Shown here piece after piece: positions 7,622 to 17,128 of a stretch of 64,000 bases of DNA. The stretch comes from JAFGXT01 sp963677165 (GTDB lineage Bacteria; Verrucomicrobiota; Lentisphaeria; Victivallales; SZUA-371). Below the pieces are notes generated by a model. That model ran no database searches, was not told the DNA's origin, and saw only the letters and a program-made list of their open reading frames with translations. The stretch is from NCBI GenBank assembly GCA_963677165.2, contig CAXXSX010000002.1:5208001-5272000 (forward strand). The letters are read 5' to 3'. A program made the translations under genes and the position numbers. Position 1 is the first letter of the stretch, and each line of letters starts with the position of its first letter.

Positions 7622-10600
7622 TCAGAAATTCAACTTTGGAGCACGACGATGATATTCCTGAATACTGCAGATTTCCATTCTACCCATATCACGCAGAGCT
7701 TTAAGACCAGCAATCGCAGCAGCCAAACCACTCATCGTTGTAGTGATCGGAATTCCCTGCCTGATACTCTGGGCTCGCATCTGAATCTCATCAACCATCG
7801 CTTCTGCACCGGTAGACGGCGTATTGATAATCCACTGAACACGACCTTCGCTCATCATATCCAGCACATTAGGACGTCCACGGGAAATTCTGAAAATCGC
7901 ATTGGACTTAATACCAGCTTCATACAGACATGTTGCCGTACCTCGCGTTGCATAAATATTGAAACCAAGATCAATAAGTTCCTTGACCAGTGGAATTGCC
8001 GCCTCTTTATCAAGATCACGGAAACTGAGGAATACATTACCTTTTTCCGGCAGAGTATTTCCAGCAGCCACCTGAGTTTTCAGGTAAGCAATTCCCTGAT
8101 CGTAGTCAATACCCATGACTTCACCGGTTGACTTCATTTCCGGACTCAGCACAATGTCAATTCCCGGGAAACGCACAAACGGGAACACGGCTTCTTTCAC
8201 AACCGTGTAATCCGGAACAACTTCATCAACAAACCCGATATCTTTCAGTTTTTTGCCGACCATTGTGAGCGACGCCAGTTTCGCCAGCGGAGCACCAATA
8301 GCCTTACTGACAAACGGAACTGTTCTGGAAGCACGCGGATTCACCTCAATAATGAACACATCTTCGTCTTTCACCGCAAACTGGATATTCATCAAGCCGC
8401 AAACATCAAGCTCTTTGGCAAGAGAATAAGTGTATTCTTTAATTTTGTCGAGAACCTCCTGAGATAAACTGCGGGAAGGAATAAGACAAGCACTGTCACC
8501 GGAGTGAATTCCAGCCAGCTCAACGTGTTCCATAATCGCCCCGATAACAGAAGTCTCTCCATCGGAAATACAGTCGACATCAAGTTCGATTGCCTCTTCA
8601 AGAAAACGGTCAATCAATACCGGACGTTCTTCGGAAGCCTCTACCGCTTCGTTCATATATTTTCTGAGGTATTCCTCTTTATAAACAATTACCATAGCAC
8701 GTCCACCAAGAACGAACGACGGTCTCATCAATACCGGATAGCCGATTTCATTGGCAATCTCTACCGCCTGGTCGACATTAGTGGCAATCCCATTCGGCGG
8801 CTGCTTGATACCAACGCGAGTACAAAGCTGTTTAAAAAAGTCACGATCTTCCGCGGCTTCAATATTACCCGGCTTAGTTCCAATAACATTCACGCCGCAT
8901 TCTTCCAGCTGCTTCGCCAAATTTAGAGGAGTCTGTCCACCAAATTGGACAATCACACCGGAACATTTTTCACGCTCGTAAATATGCAGTACATCTTCAA
9001 GAGTCAAAGGCTCAAAATAGAGCTTATCACTGGTGTCATAGTCCGTACTGACCGTTTCCGGGTTACTGTTAACCATAATAGTTTCAAACCCGGCTTCACG
9101 CAAGGCGAAAGAAGCATGCACACAACAATAATCGAACTCAATTCCCTGCCCGATACGGTTAGGACCGCCGCCAAGAATCATGATCTTCTTCTTGTCAGAT
9201 TCAGGTTTGCAGTCATCCTTATCGCCATAAGTTGAGTAGAAATACGGAGTATAGGATTCAAATTCGCCGGCGCAGGTATCTACCAGACTGTAAACCGGCA
9301 GTATATTCAGTTCTTTTCTGGCTTTATAAATTTCTCTTTCGTTAGAACCAAGCATCCACGCCAGCTGACGGTCGGAATAGCCAAATTCCTTAGCCTGCAG
9401 AAACAGGGCTGGATCATTTTTCATACCATCAAGATTTCCAGCTGATTTGATCTCGTCCTCATACATGGCAAGTTCATGCATGTGACGAAGGAACCAGGGA
9501 TCAATACCGGTCAGCTTAAAAAGTTCTTCCACGGTTTTACCACGCTTGAAAGCTTCGTGAATATAGAATACTCGCTGAGCATTTGGACGGATAATTTCGG
9601 CAACGAGGTCCTCTTCACTGAGCGCCTCATACTTGGCATCTTTTCCATCAGCACCGAATCCGGAACGACCAACTTCGAGCGAACGTAAAGCTTTCTGCAG
9701 CGACTGCTTGAAAGTCTTACCAATACTCATTGCTTCACCAACAGATTTCATCTGGGTTGTCAGGGTACTGTCAGCAGTCGGAAATTTTTCGAATGCGAAA
9801 CGCGGAATCTTAGTAACGACATAGTCAATACTCGGCTCAAAACATGCCGGTGTTTCGCGGGTAATATCGTTCATGATCTCATCAAGCGTATAACCAATAG
9901 CCAGCTTTGCGGCAATCTTGGCAATCGGAAAACCGGTAGCCTTGGAAGCCAGAGCAGATGAACGTGATACACGCGGATTCATCTCAATAATAATCATACG
10001 TCCGGTGTCAGGATGAATCGCCCATTGAACGTTTGAACCGCCGGTCTCAACCCCAATCACACGCAAAACATCAAGGGACTTGTCGCGCATAATCTGGTAT
10101 TCACGGTCGGTAAGGGTTTGGGCCGGGGCAACGGTAATACTGTCACCGGTATGCACGCCCATCGGATCAAGGTTTTCAATAGAACAGATGATAACCGCAT
10201 TATCCTTACGGTCACGCATAACTTCCATCTCAAACTCTTTCCAGCCAAGCAGGGATTCTTCGATAAGTACTTCTGAGTTACGGCTGGCATCGAGCCCGCG
10301 GGCAACGATTTCCTTGAATTCCTTCTCGTCATAAGCAATACCGCCGCCGGTTCCGCCAAGGGTAAATCCGGGACGAATGATCAACGGGAAAGTACCGATC
10401 TTTTCTTTGATCTCTTCGGCCTCTTCCATATTGTGGGCCGAACCGCTTACCGGCATATCCAGATCAATCTCTTCCATGGCGTGTTTGAACAGGTCACGAT
10501 CTTCCGCACGCCTGATAGCAGCGGCATCGGCACCGATCATTTTAACACGGTAACGATCAAGAATACCTTTATCGTTCAATTCCATAGCCAAATTCAAAGC

Positions 10601-10882
10601 AGTCTGTCCGCCGAGAGTCGGCAATAATGCATCGGGACGTTCCCGACGAATAATTTCGTGCAAAAGGTCGCAGGTAAGGGGCTCAATATAAGTTCTGTCT
10701 GCAAACTCCGGGTCGGTCATAATGGTAGCGGGATTACTGTTCACCAGTACCACTTCATAACCTTCTTCCCGAAGGGCTTTGCAAGCCTGAGTTCCGGAAT
10801 AGTCGAACTCGCAGGCCTGGCCGATCACAATCGGACCGGAGCCGATAAGCATGATTTTTTTTATGTCTTCTCTTTTAGGCAT
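7622..10882 (-). CDS. carB: Carbamoyl-phosphate synthase large subunit
   Basis: From the ATG at 10882 (MPKREDIKKIMLIGSGPIVI) the product is 1086 residues, the usual CarB length. The frame extends 17 codons further upstream only through a TTG, which I reject. Two homologous ATP-grasp halves are visible: the first begins KIMLIGSGPIVIGQACEFDY, and the second KIMILGGGPNRIGQGIEFDY. The oligomerisation region and the C-terminal MGS-like allosteric domain (GFNIYATRGTATCLYEAGI) follow. CarB makes carbamoyl phosphate from bicarbonate, ATP and ammonia delivered by CarA, feeding arginine and pyrimidine synthesis. carA is not adjacent. dut, another pyrimidine-nucleotide gene, lies just upstream on the same strand. 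Confidence 0.97.
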   Translation of the reverse strand: MPKREDIKKIMLIGSGPIVIGQACEFDYSGTQACKALREEGYEVVLVNSNPATIMTDPEFADRTYIEPLTCDLLHEIIRRERPDALLPTLGGQTALNLAMELNDKGILDRYRVKMIGADAAAIRRAEDRDLFKHAMEEIDLDMPVSGSAHNMEEAEEIKEKIGTFPLIIRPGFTLGGTGGGIAYDEKEFKEIVARGLDASRNSEVLIEESLLGWKEFEMEVMRDRKDNAVIICSIENLDPMGVHTGDSITVAPAQTLTDREYQIMRDKSLDVLRVIGVETGGSNVQWAIHPDTGRMIIIEMNPRVSRSSALASKATGFPIAKIAAKLAIGYTLDEIMNDITRETPACFEPSIDYVVTKIPRFAFEKFPTADSTLTTQMKSVGEAMSIGKTFKQSLQKALRSLEVGRSGFGADGKDAKYEALSEEDLVAEIIRPNAQRVFYIHEAFKRGKTVEELFKLTGIDPWFLRHMHELAMYEDEIKSAGNLDGMKNDPALFLQAKEFGYSDRQLAWMLGSNEREIYKARKELNILPVYSLVDTCAGEFESYTPYFYSTYGDKDDCKPESDKKKIMILGGGPNRIGQGIEFDYCCVHASFALREAGFETIMVNSNPETVSTDYDTSDKLYFEPLTLEDVLHIYEREKCSGVIVQFGGQTPLNLAKQLEECGVNVIGTKPGNIEAAEDRDFFKQLCTRVGIKQPPNGIATNVDQAVEIANEIGYPVLMRPSFVLGGRAMVIVYKEEYLRKYMNEAVEASEERPVLIDRFLEEAIELDVDCISDGETSVIGAIMEHVELAGIHSGDSACLIPSRSLSQEVLDKIKEYTYSLAKELDVCGLMNIQFAVKDEDVFIIEVNPRASRTVPFVSKAIGAPLAKLASLTMVGKKLKDIGFVDEVVPDYTVVKEAVFPFVRFPGIDIVLSPEMKSTGEVMGIDYDQGIAYLKTQVAAGNTLPEKGNVFLSFRDLDKEAAIPLVKELIDLGFNIYATRGTATCLYEAGIKSNAIFRISRGRPNVLDMMSEGRVQWIINTPSTGAEAMVDEIQMRAQSIRQGIPITTTMSGLAAAIAGLKALRDMGRMEICSIQEYHRRAPKLNF

Positions 10883-11057
10883 ATTGTACCTTGGGGTTAT
10901 TTTAAATTTGTCAATTTCCAGTTTTCCGGGCAAATCCTGTTAATATACATATTATTTTCAGGATTTCCACAGATGAACAGAAAGTTTTTTCACAGAAAAT
11001 CACGACCCTATGATAAATTAAGAATTAAGAAGTTTTCAACTTAACACTTAACACTTG

Positions 11058-11501
11058 TTACTTGTGACCGGTAGAGCCAAAACCCCCTGCTCCGCGACCG
11101 GATTCTGATAGTTCTTCTGCAAATTCAAAATGTACTTGCGGCAGTTTATTGATTACCATCTGCGCGATACGGTCACCGCGTTTTACCTCAAAAGTCTCTT
11201 CCTTTAGATTATGCATGATCACGCCGACTTCACCACGATATCCGGCATCAACCGTTCCCGGGGAATTCACAATTAACAGGCTGTGCTTCAGGGACATTCC
11301 GCTACGCGGACGAACCTGGGCCTCATACCCCTCGGGCAATTCAATGAATAATCCGGTAGGAACCAGAACGGTTTCGCTATGAGGCAGATCAATATCGACT
11401 CTGGCACGCAGATCGAACGCCGCATCGTCGTGATGTGCTTTCTTCGGCTCCAGGTCATGACAGCCTTCCATCATCTTGATTTTTACAGTTATTGCAGACA
11501 T
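11058..11501 (-). CDS. dut: dUTP diphosphatase
   Basis: This 147-residue protein shows all five trimeric dUTPase motifs in order: AAFDLRA (1), RPRSGMS (2), GTVDAGYRGEVGV (3, with the catalytic Asp), RIAQMVI (4) and the flexible C-terminal RGAGGFGSTG (5). It hydrolyses dUTP to dUMP and diphosphate, keeping uracil out of DNA and supplying thymidylate synthesis. The gene lies upstream of carB on the same strand with a gap of about 175 nt. Its leader carries an inverted copy of the hairpin repeat (11,507-11,537). Confidence 0.96.
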   Translation of the reverse strand: MSAITVKIKMMEGCHDLEPKKAHHDDAAFDLRARVDIDLPHSETVLVPTGLFIELPEGYEAQVRPRSGMSLKHSLLIVNSPGTVDAGYRGEVGVIMHNLKEETFEVKRGDRIAQMVINKLPQVHFEFAEELSESGRGAGGFGSTGHK

Positions 11502-11506
11502 ACTTT

Positions 11507-11537
11507 TCCCTATTTATTGTCCGTACGACGGACTGCG
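11507..11537 (-). repeat. Dispersed hairpin repeat, copy 3 (dut leader)
   Basis: Read on the minus strand this gives AACGCAGTCCGTCGTACGG followed by ACAATAAA. That is nearly identical to positions 3133-3160, upstream of the prepilin-like gene. It ends a few bases before the dut ribosome site. The 5' half of the repeat (TTTGAAGCGGAAC) is not present here. Confidence 0.55.
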
Positions 11538-11644
11538 TTATAATTGGGTTTAATTCCCCGGCCATGCAAGATTCGCAGGCACAACTCAAAACCCGGTACC
11601 ATTATAGAATTTCGGATTTATTATAAATAGCACAGAATATGAAT

Positions 11645-11690
11645 TTTTAAAGTTATAAGTGTTAAGTTTTAAGTGTTAAGTTCTAAGTAA
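11645..11690. repeat. AT-rich TTAAGTG-type tandem motif
   Basis: Several imperfect copies of TTAAGTGTTAAGTT run in tandem upstream of dut. The same motif appears inverted downstream of dut at about 11,028-11,060 (AACTTAACACTTAACACTT). The pair therefore flanks dut as an imperfect inverted repeat. Confidence 0.5.
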
Positions 11691-11714
11691 ATATAACCAC
11701 ATTATACCATCTCC

Positions 11715-11758
11715 GCCGAAAATAAAATCAGCCGGAAACGGCTTTGTTTCCGGCTGAT
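11715..11758 (-). terminator. Rho-independent terminator of the His-rich gene
   Basis: A 13-bp perfect stem (11746-11758 with 11727-11739, 6-nt loop) lies 29 nt past the stop of the gene at 11787-12707. On the minus strand it is followed by TTTATTTT. Confidence 0.85.
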
Positions 11759-11786
11759 AAATTCATTTACATATTTATATTAAATC

Positions 11787-12707
11787 TCAACGCCTGCCAC
11801 CACCATGCGGGTGAGGAGCCGGGTGTGGGTGTGGGTGCGGATGTGGTCCGGGATGCGGATGTGGCGGATGATGCCAGTGATGGCGGTGCCAATAGTTATG
11901 ATTGTACCAATAGATAGGGTATTGATCACCAATGTAATAATTAGAGTCATCGTAATAATCGGAATCATTACTTGTGTCAAGATTAACATCAGAACTACTG
12001 GTATCAGATGAATTAAGATTCATTGTCGTCGCATAGTCACCATAAGTATTCAAACAATTCTCCATCAAAGACAAAGCCTTGTCTAACTTTTCGGCATAGA
12101 CCGGAATTCCCTTTTGCCCCTTTACATTGGCTTTGATTCCTGTCGGATAAATGAAACCGTTCCAGGAAGAACCAGCCGGGATGGTAAGTCCATCAACCAG
12201 AACCCGTTTTGCCGGAGGAGGTCCGGAATGGACCTGTACTATTTCAACCAGCATGCCCTGGGAAGTAGCGGAAATGCCTTTAACTGTCACCGAGTTACGT
12301 CGAGAGAAAAGCAGTTCATCATAATCTTTATGTTTCAGGTCGATATCATAATCACCGGCTTTCCCGGCCAGGGCTTTTTTAAACTCAACAATTTGCTGCT
12401 GCTGTTTTTTAATGATATCATCAAGGCTTTGCCCCTGATACTTATTTACTACAGAATCATAACCGATAATATTTTTGGGATTATATCCATATTTCTTCTG
12501 AATAGATTCCGACAGATTTGTGAATTTAAGCCCCTTCACAACGGTTGCTCCCGCTGCGTTCTGATAAGTAATATCAATCCCCAGAGGATTACTGTCCAAA
12601 ACCTGAGCATTTTTGTAGACAGTACCGTCAAGAGCGGTAATATCCTCCGCGCGAACAATTCCGGACAGAGCAAAGACCGCAAACATAAGAACCATGGTAA
12701 GTTTCAT
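11787..12707 (-). CDS. Secreted protein with His/Pro-rich tail
   Basis: The ATG at 12707 (MKLTMVLMFAVFALSGIVRA) is chosen because GGAGGG precedes it and it opens a canonical signal peptide. The product is 306 residues. The mature N-terminal region (ITALDGTVYKNAQVLDSNPLGIDI) looks like a small beta-barrel. A helical stretch follows (DDIIKKQQQQIVEFKKALAGK). The last 45 residues alternate His, Pro and Gly (HPHPHPHPAPHPHGGG) and should bind divalent metals such as Ni, Zn or Cu. No enzyme motif is seen. The gene is monocistronic, with its own terminator. A metal-buffering or surface role is inference from composition. Confidence 0.8.
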   Translation of the reverse strand: MKLTMVLMFAVFALSGIVRAEDITALDGTVYKNAQVLDSNPLGIDITYQNAAGATVVKGLKFTNLSESIQKKYGYNPKNIIGYDSVVNKYQGQSLDDIIKKQQQQIVEFKKALAGKAGDYDIDLKHKDYDELLFSRRNSVTVKGISATSQGMLVEIVQVHSGPPPAKRVLVDGLTIPAGSSWNGFIYPTGIKANVKGQKGIPVYAEKLDKALSLMENCLNTYGDYATTMNLNSSDTSSSDVNLDTSNDSDYYDDSNYYIGDQYPIYWYNHNYWHRHHWHHPPHPHPGPHPHPHPHPAPHPHGGGRR

Positions 12708-12984
12708 TATAATACCCTCCATAAAGAAACTTTATTTCCCGATTAATTACTGATCCGTACTCCTTATTTAAGTATACAATCCACCTTTTGTCAAGGCTAA
12801 TTCAGTTAAATGGTTGTTTATATTGTGAACAGACAGGACTGGATATAGTTTTTTATACGTTTTTTTAGCGAAACAAGCAAAATAAATTTGTTATTTCTCA
12901 TTTTATTTACTATATTCTCTAATACAAGATGTATTGGGAGTACATTTGACAACCAGGCAGAATTATAACTAATTTCAGGCAATT

Positions 12985-13374
12985 ATGGAAGAATTACCGC
13001 ACGGAACAGAGACTATTTTAATAGTAGACGATCAGGAAACCATCTGGGATTTTCTTATTGAAGCCCTGCAGGAACTGGGCTATTCCGTCCTGCTGGCTGA
13101 AAACGGACTTGACGCGGTTGAAATCTACCGTAACAATCCAGATCAGGTTGACTTGGTACTGCTTGACATGATCATGCCTAAGATGGGCGGTCACAAAACA
13201 TTCTTCCAGATAAAGGAAATTGATCCCAATGCCCGAATCCTGTTATCCAGCGGCTATGTTTCACAAGAAGAAGTTAATGATCTGCTGGAACAAGGCGCTG
13301 TCGGTTTTCTCCCCAAACCTCACAGGCTCCCGGCAATGGCCAAAGAGTTCCGCCGAATCCTTGACGGAAAATAA
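12985..13374 (+). CDS. Stand-alone response regulator receiver domain
   Basis: This 129-residue CheY-like protein has the acidic pair in ILIVDDQE, phosphoacceptor Asp61 in VLLDMIMPKMGG, Ser88/89 in LLSSGY, and the conserved Lys111 in FLPKPH. There is no output domain. It most resembles receiver modules of hybrid-kinase systems that act by phosphotransfer or protein contact. No histidine kinase is adjacent, so its partner is elsewhere. It converges on the GPP34 gene with a 9-bp gap. Confidence 0.9.
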   Translation: MEELPHGTETILIVDDQETIWDFLIEALQELGYSVLLAENGLDAVEIYRNNPDQVDLVLLDMIMPKMGGHKTFFQIKEIDPNARILLSSGYVSQEEVNDLLEQGAVGFLPKPHRLPAMAKEFRRILDGK

Positions 13375-13383
13375 CCTGGCAGA

Positions 13384-14007
13384 TTATTTCGATTTTTCCT
13401 GCTGCAATCGGATAATTTCCTGTCCGAACATATCCAACTGAGCAAGTTTTCCAATGCGTTCCTCAAGTCGGTTGTATTCTTTCGGAGAAAGTATCTGCTC
13501 GAACATACCGCAAGCCTGGACTATGCTGATCAGGGCGCATTCACGCGGAGACGGAATTTCCGTTCCATTGAGAATCTCGATCAAACGCCTCTCGACATCC
13601 TTGATCTCTTCGTTGTCAATAAGCGGATAACGTCGTGAAGGGAACACCCAGAAAATCCGGTTCGACTCTTGTTTGATAATTTCCCGCTCAAGCAACTCCT
13701 CAATAACCATTTCCTTGATTCTTGAAGCTTCACCCCTGAGTCGTTCAAGCCAGAAATCGATAGACTTTTTCGCCGGCCCCGCCATTACCATATCAAGCGC
13801 TTCGTCAAGCATTGGCATTCCGGTTTCTGTGGAATCGACAATAACCACGAACTTCTGGTCTGAGTCAATACGATTTAAGAAAGACAACTCACACAGAACG
13901 GCACCGGCAAGAGCCCCGGCTAGTGCGTTGTTACCACCAGGAAGCGATATCTTCCCGGTAGTGTCATCAAGCGATAACAGAAAAATCTCTTCGGCAAAAG
14001 TCAGCAT
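13384..14007 (-). CDS. GPP34 (GOLPH3-like) family protein
   Basis: This 207-residue protein matches the bacterial GPP34/GOLPH3-like fold: an opening LTFAEEIFLLSLDDTTG motif, ALAGAVLCELSFLNRI, a KFVVIVDSTETG strand and a long helical C-terminus. In eukaryotes GOLPH3 binds phosphatidylinositol-4-phosphate on the Golgi. Bacterial members are soluble and of unknown function, and are common in actinobacteria and planctomycete-type bacteria. A GGGGAT ribosome site precedes the ATG. It lies upstream of nothing obvious on its strand and converges on the receiver-domain gene. Confidence 0.8.
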   Translation of the reverse strand: MLTFAEEIFLLSLDDTTGKISLPGGNNALAGALAGAVLCELSFLNRIDSDQKFVVIVDSTETGMPMLDEALDMVMAGPAKKSIDFWLERLRGEASRIKEMVIEELLEREIIKQESNRIFWVFPSRRYPLIDNEEIKDVERRLIEILNGTEIPSPRECALISIVQACGMFEQILSPKEYNRLEERIGKLAQLDMFGQEIIRLQQEKSK

Positions 14008-14096
14008 TATATCCCCAATCCCTGTTTATAAAAACAATAATTCAACCGGCAACAATACTGCCTTCACCTCTGATTTTCAACAAATGTTTACACAAA

Positions 14097-16658
14097 TCAG
14101 ATAAGTTTATTGTCTGCGGCATCCTCAGCATCAAAACCTCTGGTAACGCCTGCCAGCAACGGAGTAGTCTGGGATACATCACCAAGGAGCACACCTCCGG
14201 TCAGATGTCCGTCAGTGAAGAACAGCTTACGATAGGTGTTCTTAAGTTCATTTTTGGCTGATACCTGAATCGCGTCCGTACCTTCCGCAGAACCAATAAA
14301 ACCAACAGAAAACAGGCTGGTACCGAAAGCTCTCATAGTTGCCCCAAAGACTTTAGGCTTGTACACTACTTCATCTCCGGCAATATTCGCCCCGGCTACT
14401 TTACCCTGTTCAAGCGCAGTCTCCCAGATTCCATCATATCTGGAACCGCAGATCGCACAGTCGCCTGCCGCGTAAATATCCGGCTTGGAGGTCTGCATGC
14501 GGTTATCGACAATGATCGCTTTATCCGCCTTGATACCGGCCTTTTCCGCCAGTGACTTATTACACGCCACTCCGGCAGACACAATTACAACGTCGCAGGG
14601 AATGAATTCACCGTTTCGGGTTCTAACGCCAGTCACTTTGTCATGCCCCTGAACTTCATCGACAAATACCCCGTGAATCACTTTGATATTCTTATGCGCC
14701 TCAATGATCTTCTGCAGCACTGGAGCACCTTCCGTATCCAGCTGACGCGGCAAAATCGTCGGACATGCCTCCAGTACTGTAATATTATGCTCCAGCCGAG
14801 AAAGATGATAGGCACATTCCAAACCAAGAAGACCGCCACCGATAACCACAACATTTTTTTGTTTGCCGGTTCCCAGCAATTTCTTCAGTCCTTCAAGGTC
14901 AGTCTTTTGACGCAGTGCCACAACTTCCGGCAAATCAATACCCTGAATCGGCGGAATAAAACATTTGCCGCCGGTCGCGATCACCAGCTTGTCATAGCTG
15001 ACTTTTTTGCCGCCGTCAAGGGTAATCGTACGCTTATCCGAATTGATATCAGTTACGGTTGCACCCAGATTCAAAGCGATATTTAACGATTGATAGAAGC
15101 TTTCCGGTTCGATCAATAATTCTTTTTCCGGGATATCCCGTGCGATCGCCTCGGTCAGCACCGGACGATGATACGGCAAGACAGTTTCAGACGAATATAT
15201 CTCTATTTTTGCTTTTGCATTTCTGGCACGAACAGCCTTGGCGGTTGAAACGGCAGCGATACCGGAACCGACAATAACAACCTTCATCGCTTCATCGCTG
15301 CTGAAAGTAATCACTTCCGGTACATACTCAACAAAGGCCTCCTGCCCTGCCCCGCAAACCGAACAAGTCAGCGGCGGCAAAGCACCTTCAAATATTTCTC
15401 CGCACACCGTACACTTCCAGTAAATCTTACCGGAAGTCTTATCAACCTTACCGATCCATTCTTCCTTCAGCTTCTTGCCGAAACGAATACCATATTTTCT
15501 TGCGCCCTCAAGCTTTTCAAGTCCAGGCTTAAACGTGACCTTATAAGGAGGTTCAACCGTTTTCATACGCAGCACTTTCAAGCGGCTCATCAGCATGTCC
15601 GGCCCCTCTCCGCTCCAGCCGAAACTACCGTAAGCTCCAGCCACCTTGCCGCCGTGAAGAATACCATTCATATTCATAATCAAATCCGTAACCGGCGGCA
15701 GTGCGTCACCATTGATCGTAGGAGTTCCCACCAGGATACCATCAGCAGAATTCATCTGTTCCTGAACCTTTGCGCTGTCGGCGTACACCATGTCATGCAT
15801 ACGGATATCAGCATCGATCACCTCGCGAATACCGTTGGATATCTCATGCGCCAGTTTTTCGCTGTAGCCATAGGCTGAGACAAAGGCGTTGATTACCAGA
15901 GGACGTTCACGCATTTCAGGTTCAGGCGTTTTGCTCCACTGGTCATAGAGATTAAAGTATTTTTTCAATTCGGTTCGCAGTACCGGACCATGACCCGGAC
16001 ATACTGTTTCGAGCTTGAGATCACTGATACGGCCAAGAGCGTACTGAATATGCTCTTTGAACGGCCCCATTATCATCTCAAAGTAATATTTATAAGCAGG
16101 CGTGAAGTCACCATCAATCAGATCGTTGCAAATTTTATCATCGGCATAATGACAGCCGAACGAGTCACAGGTAACCAGCGTGTCCATCCCGTCTATATAG
16201 GTATAAATGGAGTCGGGCCAGTGGAGGAACGGAACCGAAAGGAAGCGCAGCTTTACCGTATCAAGTTCAATCACCTGGTTATCGGTCACGGCTTCGCCGG
16301 GAATCGGACGATTGCAAATATCCGCGAGAAAATTCAAAGCAATGGAAGAAGCCAGGATTTTAGCTTTTGGCGCATAGTCGAGAAGTTTTTCAAGCGAACC
16401 GACATGGTCGGGCTCGGTATGATCAATCACAATGTAATCAATTTCAGCCGGATCGCATACCTCACGAACATTGTTGATGAAAACATCAAAATACTTTTCC
16501 TTCGCGGTCTCGAACAGAACCGTATATTCGGGAGTTTTTAGAATATATGAGTTATAACTGGTCCCGTATTCCGTACGCATTACTACGTCGAATACTCTTA
16601 GATCCTTGTCCAGCACACCTACCCAGTATAGATTTTCCCTGATTTCAAAAGCAGCCAT
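14097..16658 (-). CDS. Flavodiiron protein / rubredoxin / NAD(P)H:rubredoxin reductase fusion
   Basis: This 853-residue protein joins a whole electron-transfer chain. Residues 1-245 are a metallo-beta-lactamase-like diiron domain with ligands His80, Glu82, Asp84, His85 (DHTEPDH), His146, Asp165 and His223. Residues 255-395 are a flavodoxin domain. Residues 412-440 are a rubredoxin knuckle pair (Cys416, 419, 432, 435). From about 455 there is an FAD/NAD(P)H reductase (VVIVGSGIAAVSTAKAVR, VVVIGGGLLGLECAYHL). Flavodiiron proteins reduce O2 to water and/or NO to N2O, protecting anaerobes; here NAD(P)H can feed the site within one chain. Similar fusions are described in some clostridia and Trichomonas. 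A Fur-like box precedes it. Confidence 0.94.
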   Translation of the reverse strand: MAAFEIRENLYWVGVLDKDLRVFDVVMRTEYGTSYNSYILKTPEYTVLFETAKEKYFDVFINNVREVCDPAEIDYIVIDHTEPDHVGSLEKLLDYAPKAKILASSIALNFLADICNRPIPGEAVTDNQVIELDTVKLRFLSVPFLHWPDSIYTYIDGMDTLVTCDSFGCHYADDKICNDLIDGDFTPAYKYYFEMIMGPFKEHIQYALGRISDLKLETVCPGHGPVLRTELKKYFNLYDQWSKTPEPEMRERPLVINAFVSAYGYSEKLAHEISNGIREVIDADIRMHDMVYADSAKVQEQMNSADGILVGTPTINGDALPPVTDLIMNMNGILHGGKVAGAYGSFGWSGEGPDMLMSRLKVLRMKTVEPPYKVTFKPGLEKLEGARKYGIRFGKKLKEEWIGKVDKTSGKIYWKCTVCGEIFEGALPPLTCSVCGAGQEAFVEYVPEVITFSSDEAMKVVIVGSGIAAVSTAKAVRARNAKAKIEIYSSETVLPYHRPVLTEAIARDIPEKELLIEPESFYQSLNIALNLGATVTDINSDKRTITLDGGKKVSYDKLVIATGGKCFIPPIQGIDLPEVVALRQKTDLEGLKKLLGTGKQKNVVVIGGGLLGLECAYHLSRLEHNITVLEACPTILPRQLDTEGAPVLQKIIEAHKNIKVIHGVFVDEVQGHDKVTGVRTRNGEFIPCDVVIVSAGVACNKSLAEKAGIKADKAIIVDNRMQTSKPDIYAAGDCAICGSRYDGIWETALEQGKVAGANIAGDEVVYKPKVFGATMRAFGTSLFSVGFIGSAEGTDAIQVSAKNELKNTYRKLFFTDGHLTGGVLLGDVSQTTPLLAGVTRGFDAEDAADNKLI

Positions 16659-16691
16659 TTGAGCCCCCGAGTTATTATTTTAATATAATAA

Positions 16692-16706
16692 TGATAATCG
16701 TTATCA
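16692..16706. promoter_or_regulatory. Fur-family box
   Basis: TGATAATCGTTATCA is a 7-1-7 near-perfect dyad, one base away from the classical Fur heptamer pair. It is centred 41 bp upstream of the start of the flavodiiron fusion. Fur or a relative such as PerR probably controls this iron-containing O2/NO reductase. Confidence 0.75.
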
Positions 16707-16789
16707 ATTTTAATAGAATAATGTCTGCGAAAAATATTGCAATACCTTCAACTTGAAAAAGTGTAAAATTAACAGAGTTTGAACAAATT

Positions 16790-16900
16790 AGGCGGTCCCG
16801 CCAAAAGTCAAAAAAAGAGAAAAAGGTCGCGAAGCAACTACATCGCTCCGAGTAGTACTCGGACGCGGTCCGGCGGCGGAACGCTGGTCGCCGCAGGCGA
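16790..16900. repeat. Cluster of GC-rich hairpins (REP-like)
   Basis: Three perfect small dyads lie in 100 bp of otherwise AT-rich DNA: GGCGG/CCGCC near 16,792-16,803, TCCGAGT-AGT-ACTCGGA at 16,847-16,863, and GCGGCG/CGCCGC at 16,873-16,894. No reading frame spans them. They may be extragenic palindromes or a structured leader or terminator between the divergent flavodiiron and exported-protein genes. Confidence 0.55.
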
Positions 16901-17128
16901 AATGCATTTACTCATAAGCTTTTACAAATTATAAGCGGTTGACATATCAGCAATATTATTATTGAGCGGCCGAAGCGATGAGAAAAGAAAAATATTGCGG
17001 CACAGACTGTTGGTAGAACCATCAATTTAATGAAACAACCTACACTAACATTTATATCTCTGTTACTGGAACTTATCCTGAAGTAGTGACATATTATCAC
17101 ATTGCGACATTTAAATATGGGGAAAGAT

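Noticed and set aside
7613..8131. Long plus-strand frames inside carB
   Set aside because: They are antisense shadows of a well-conserved enzyme.
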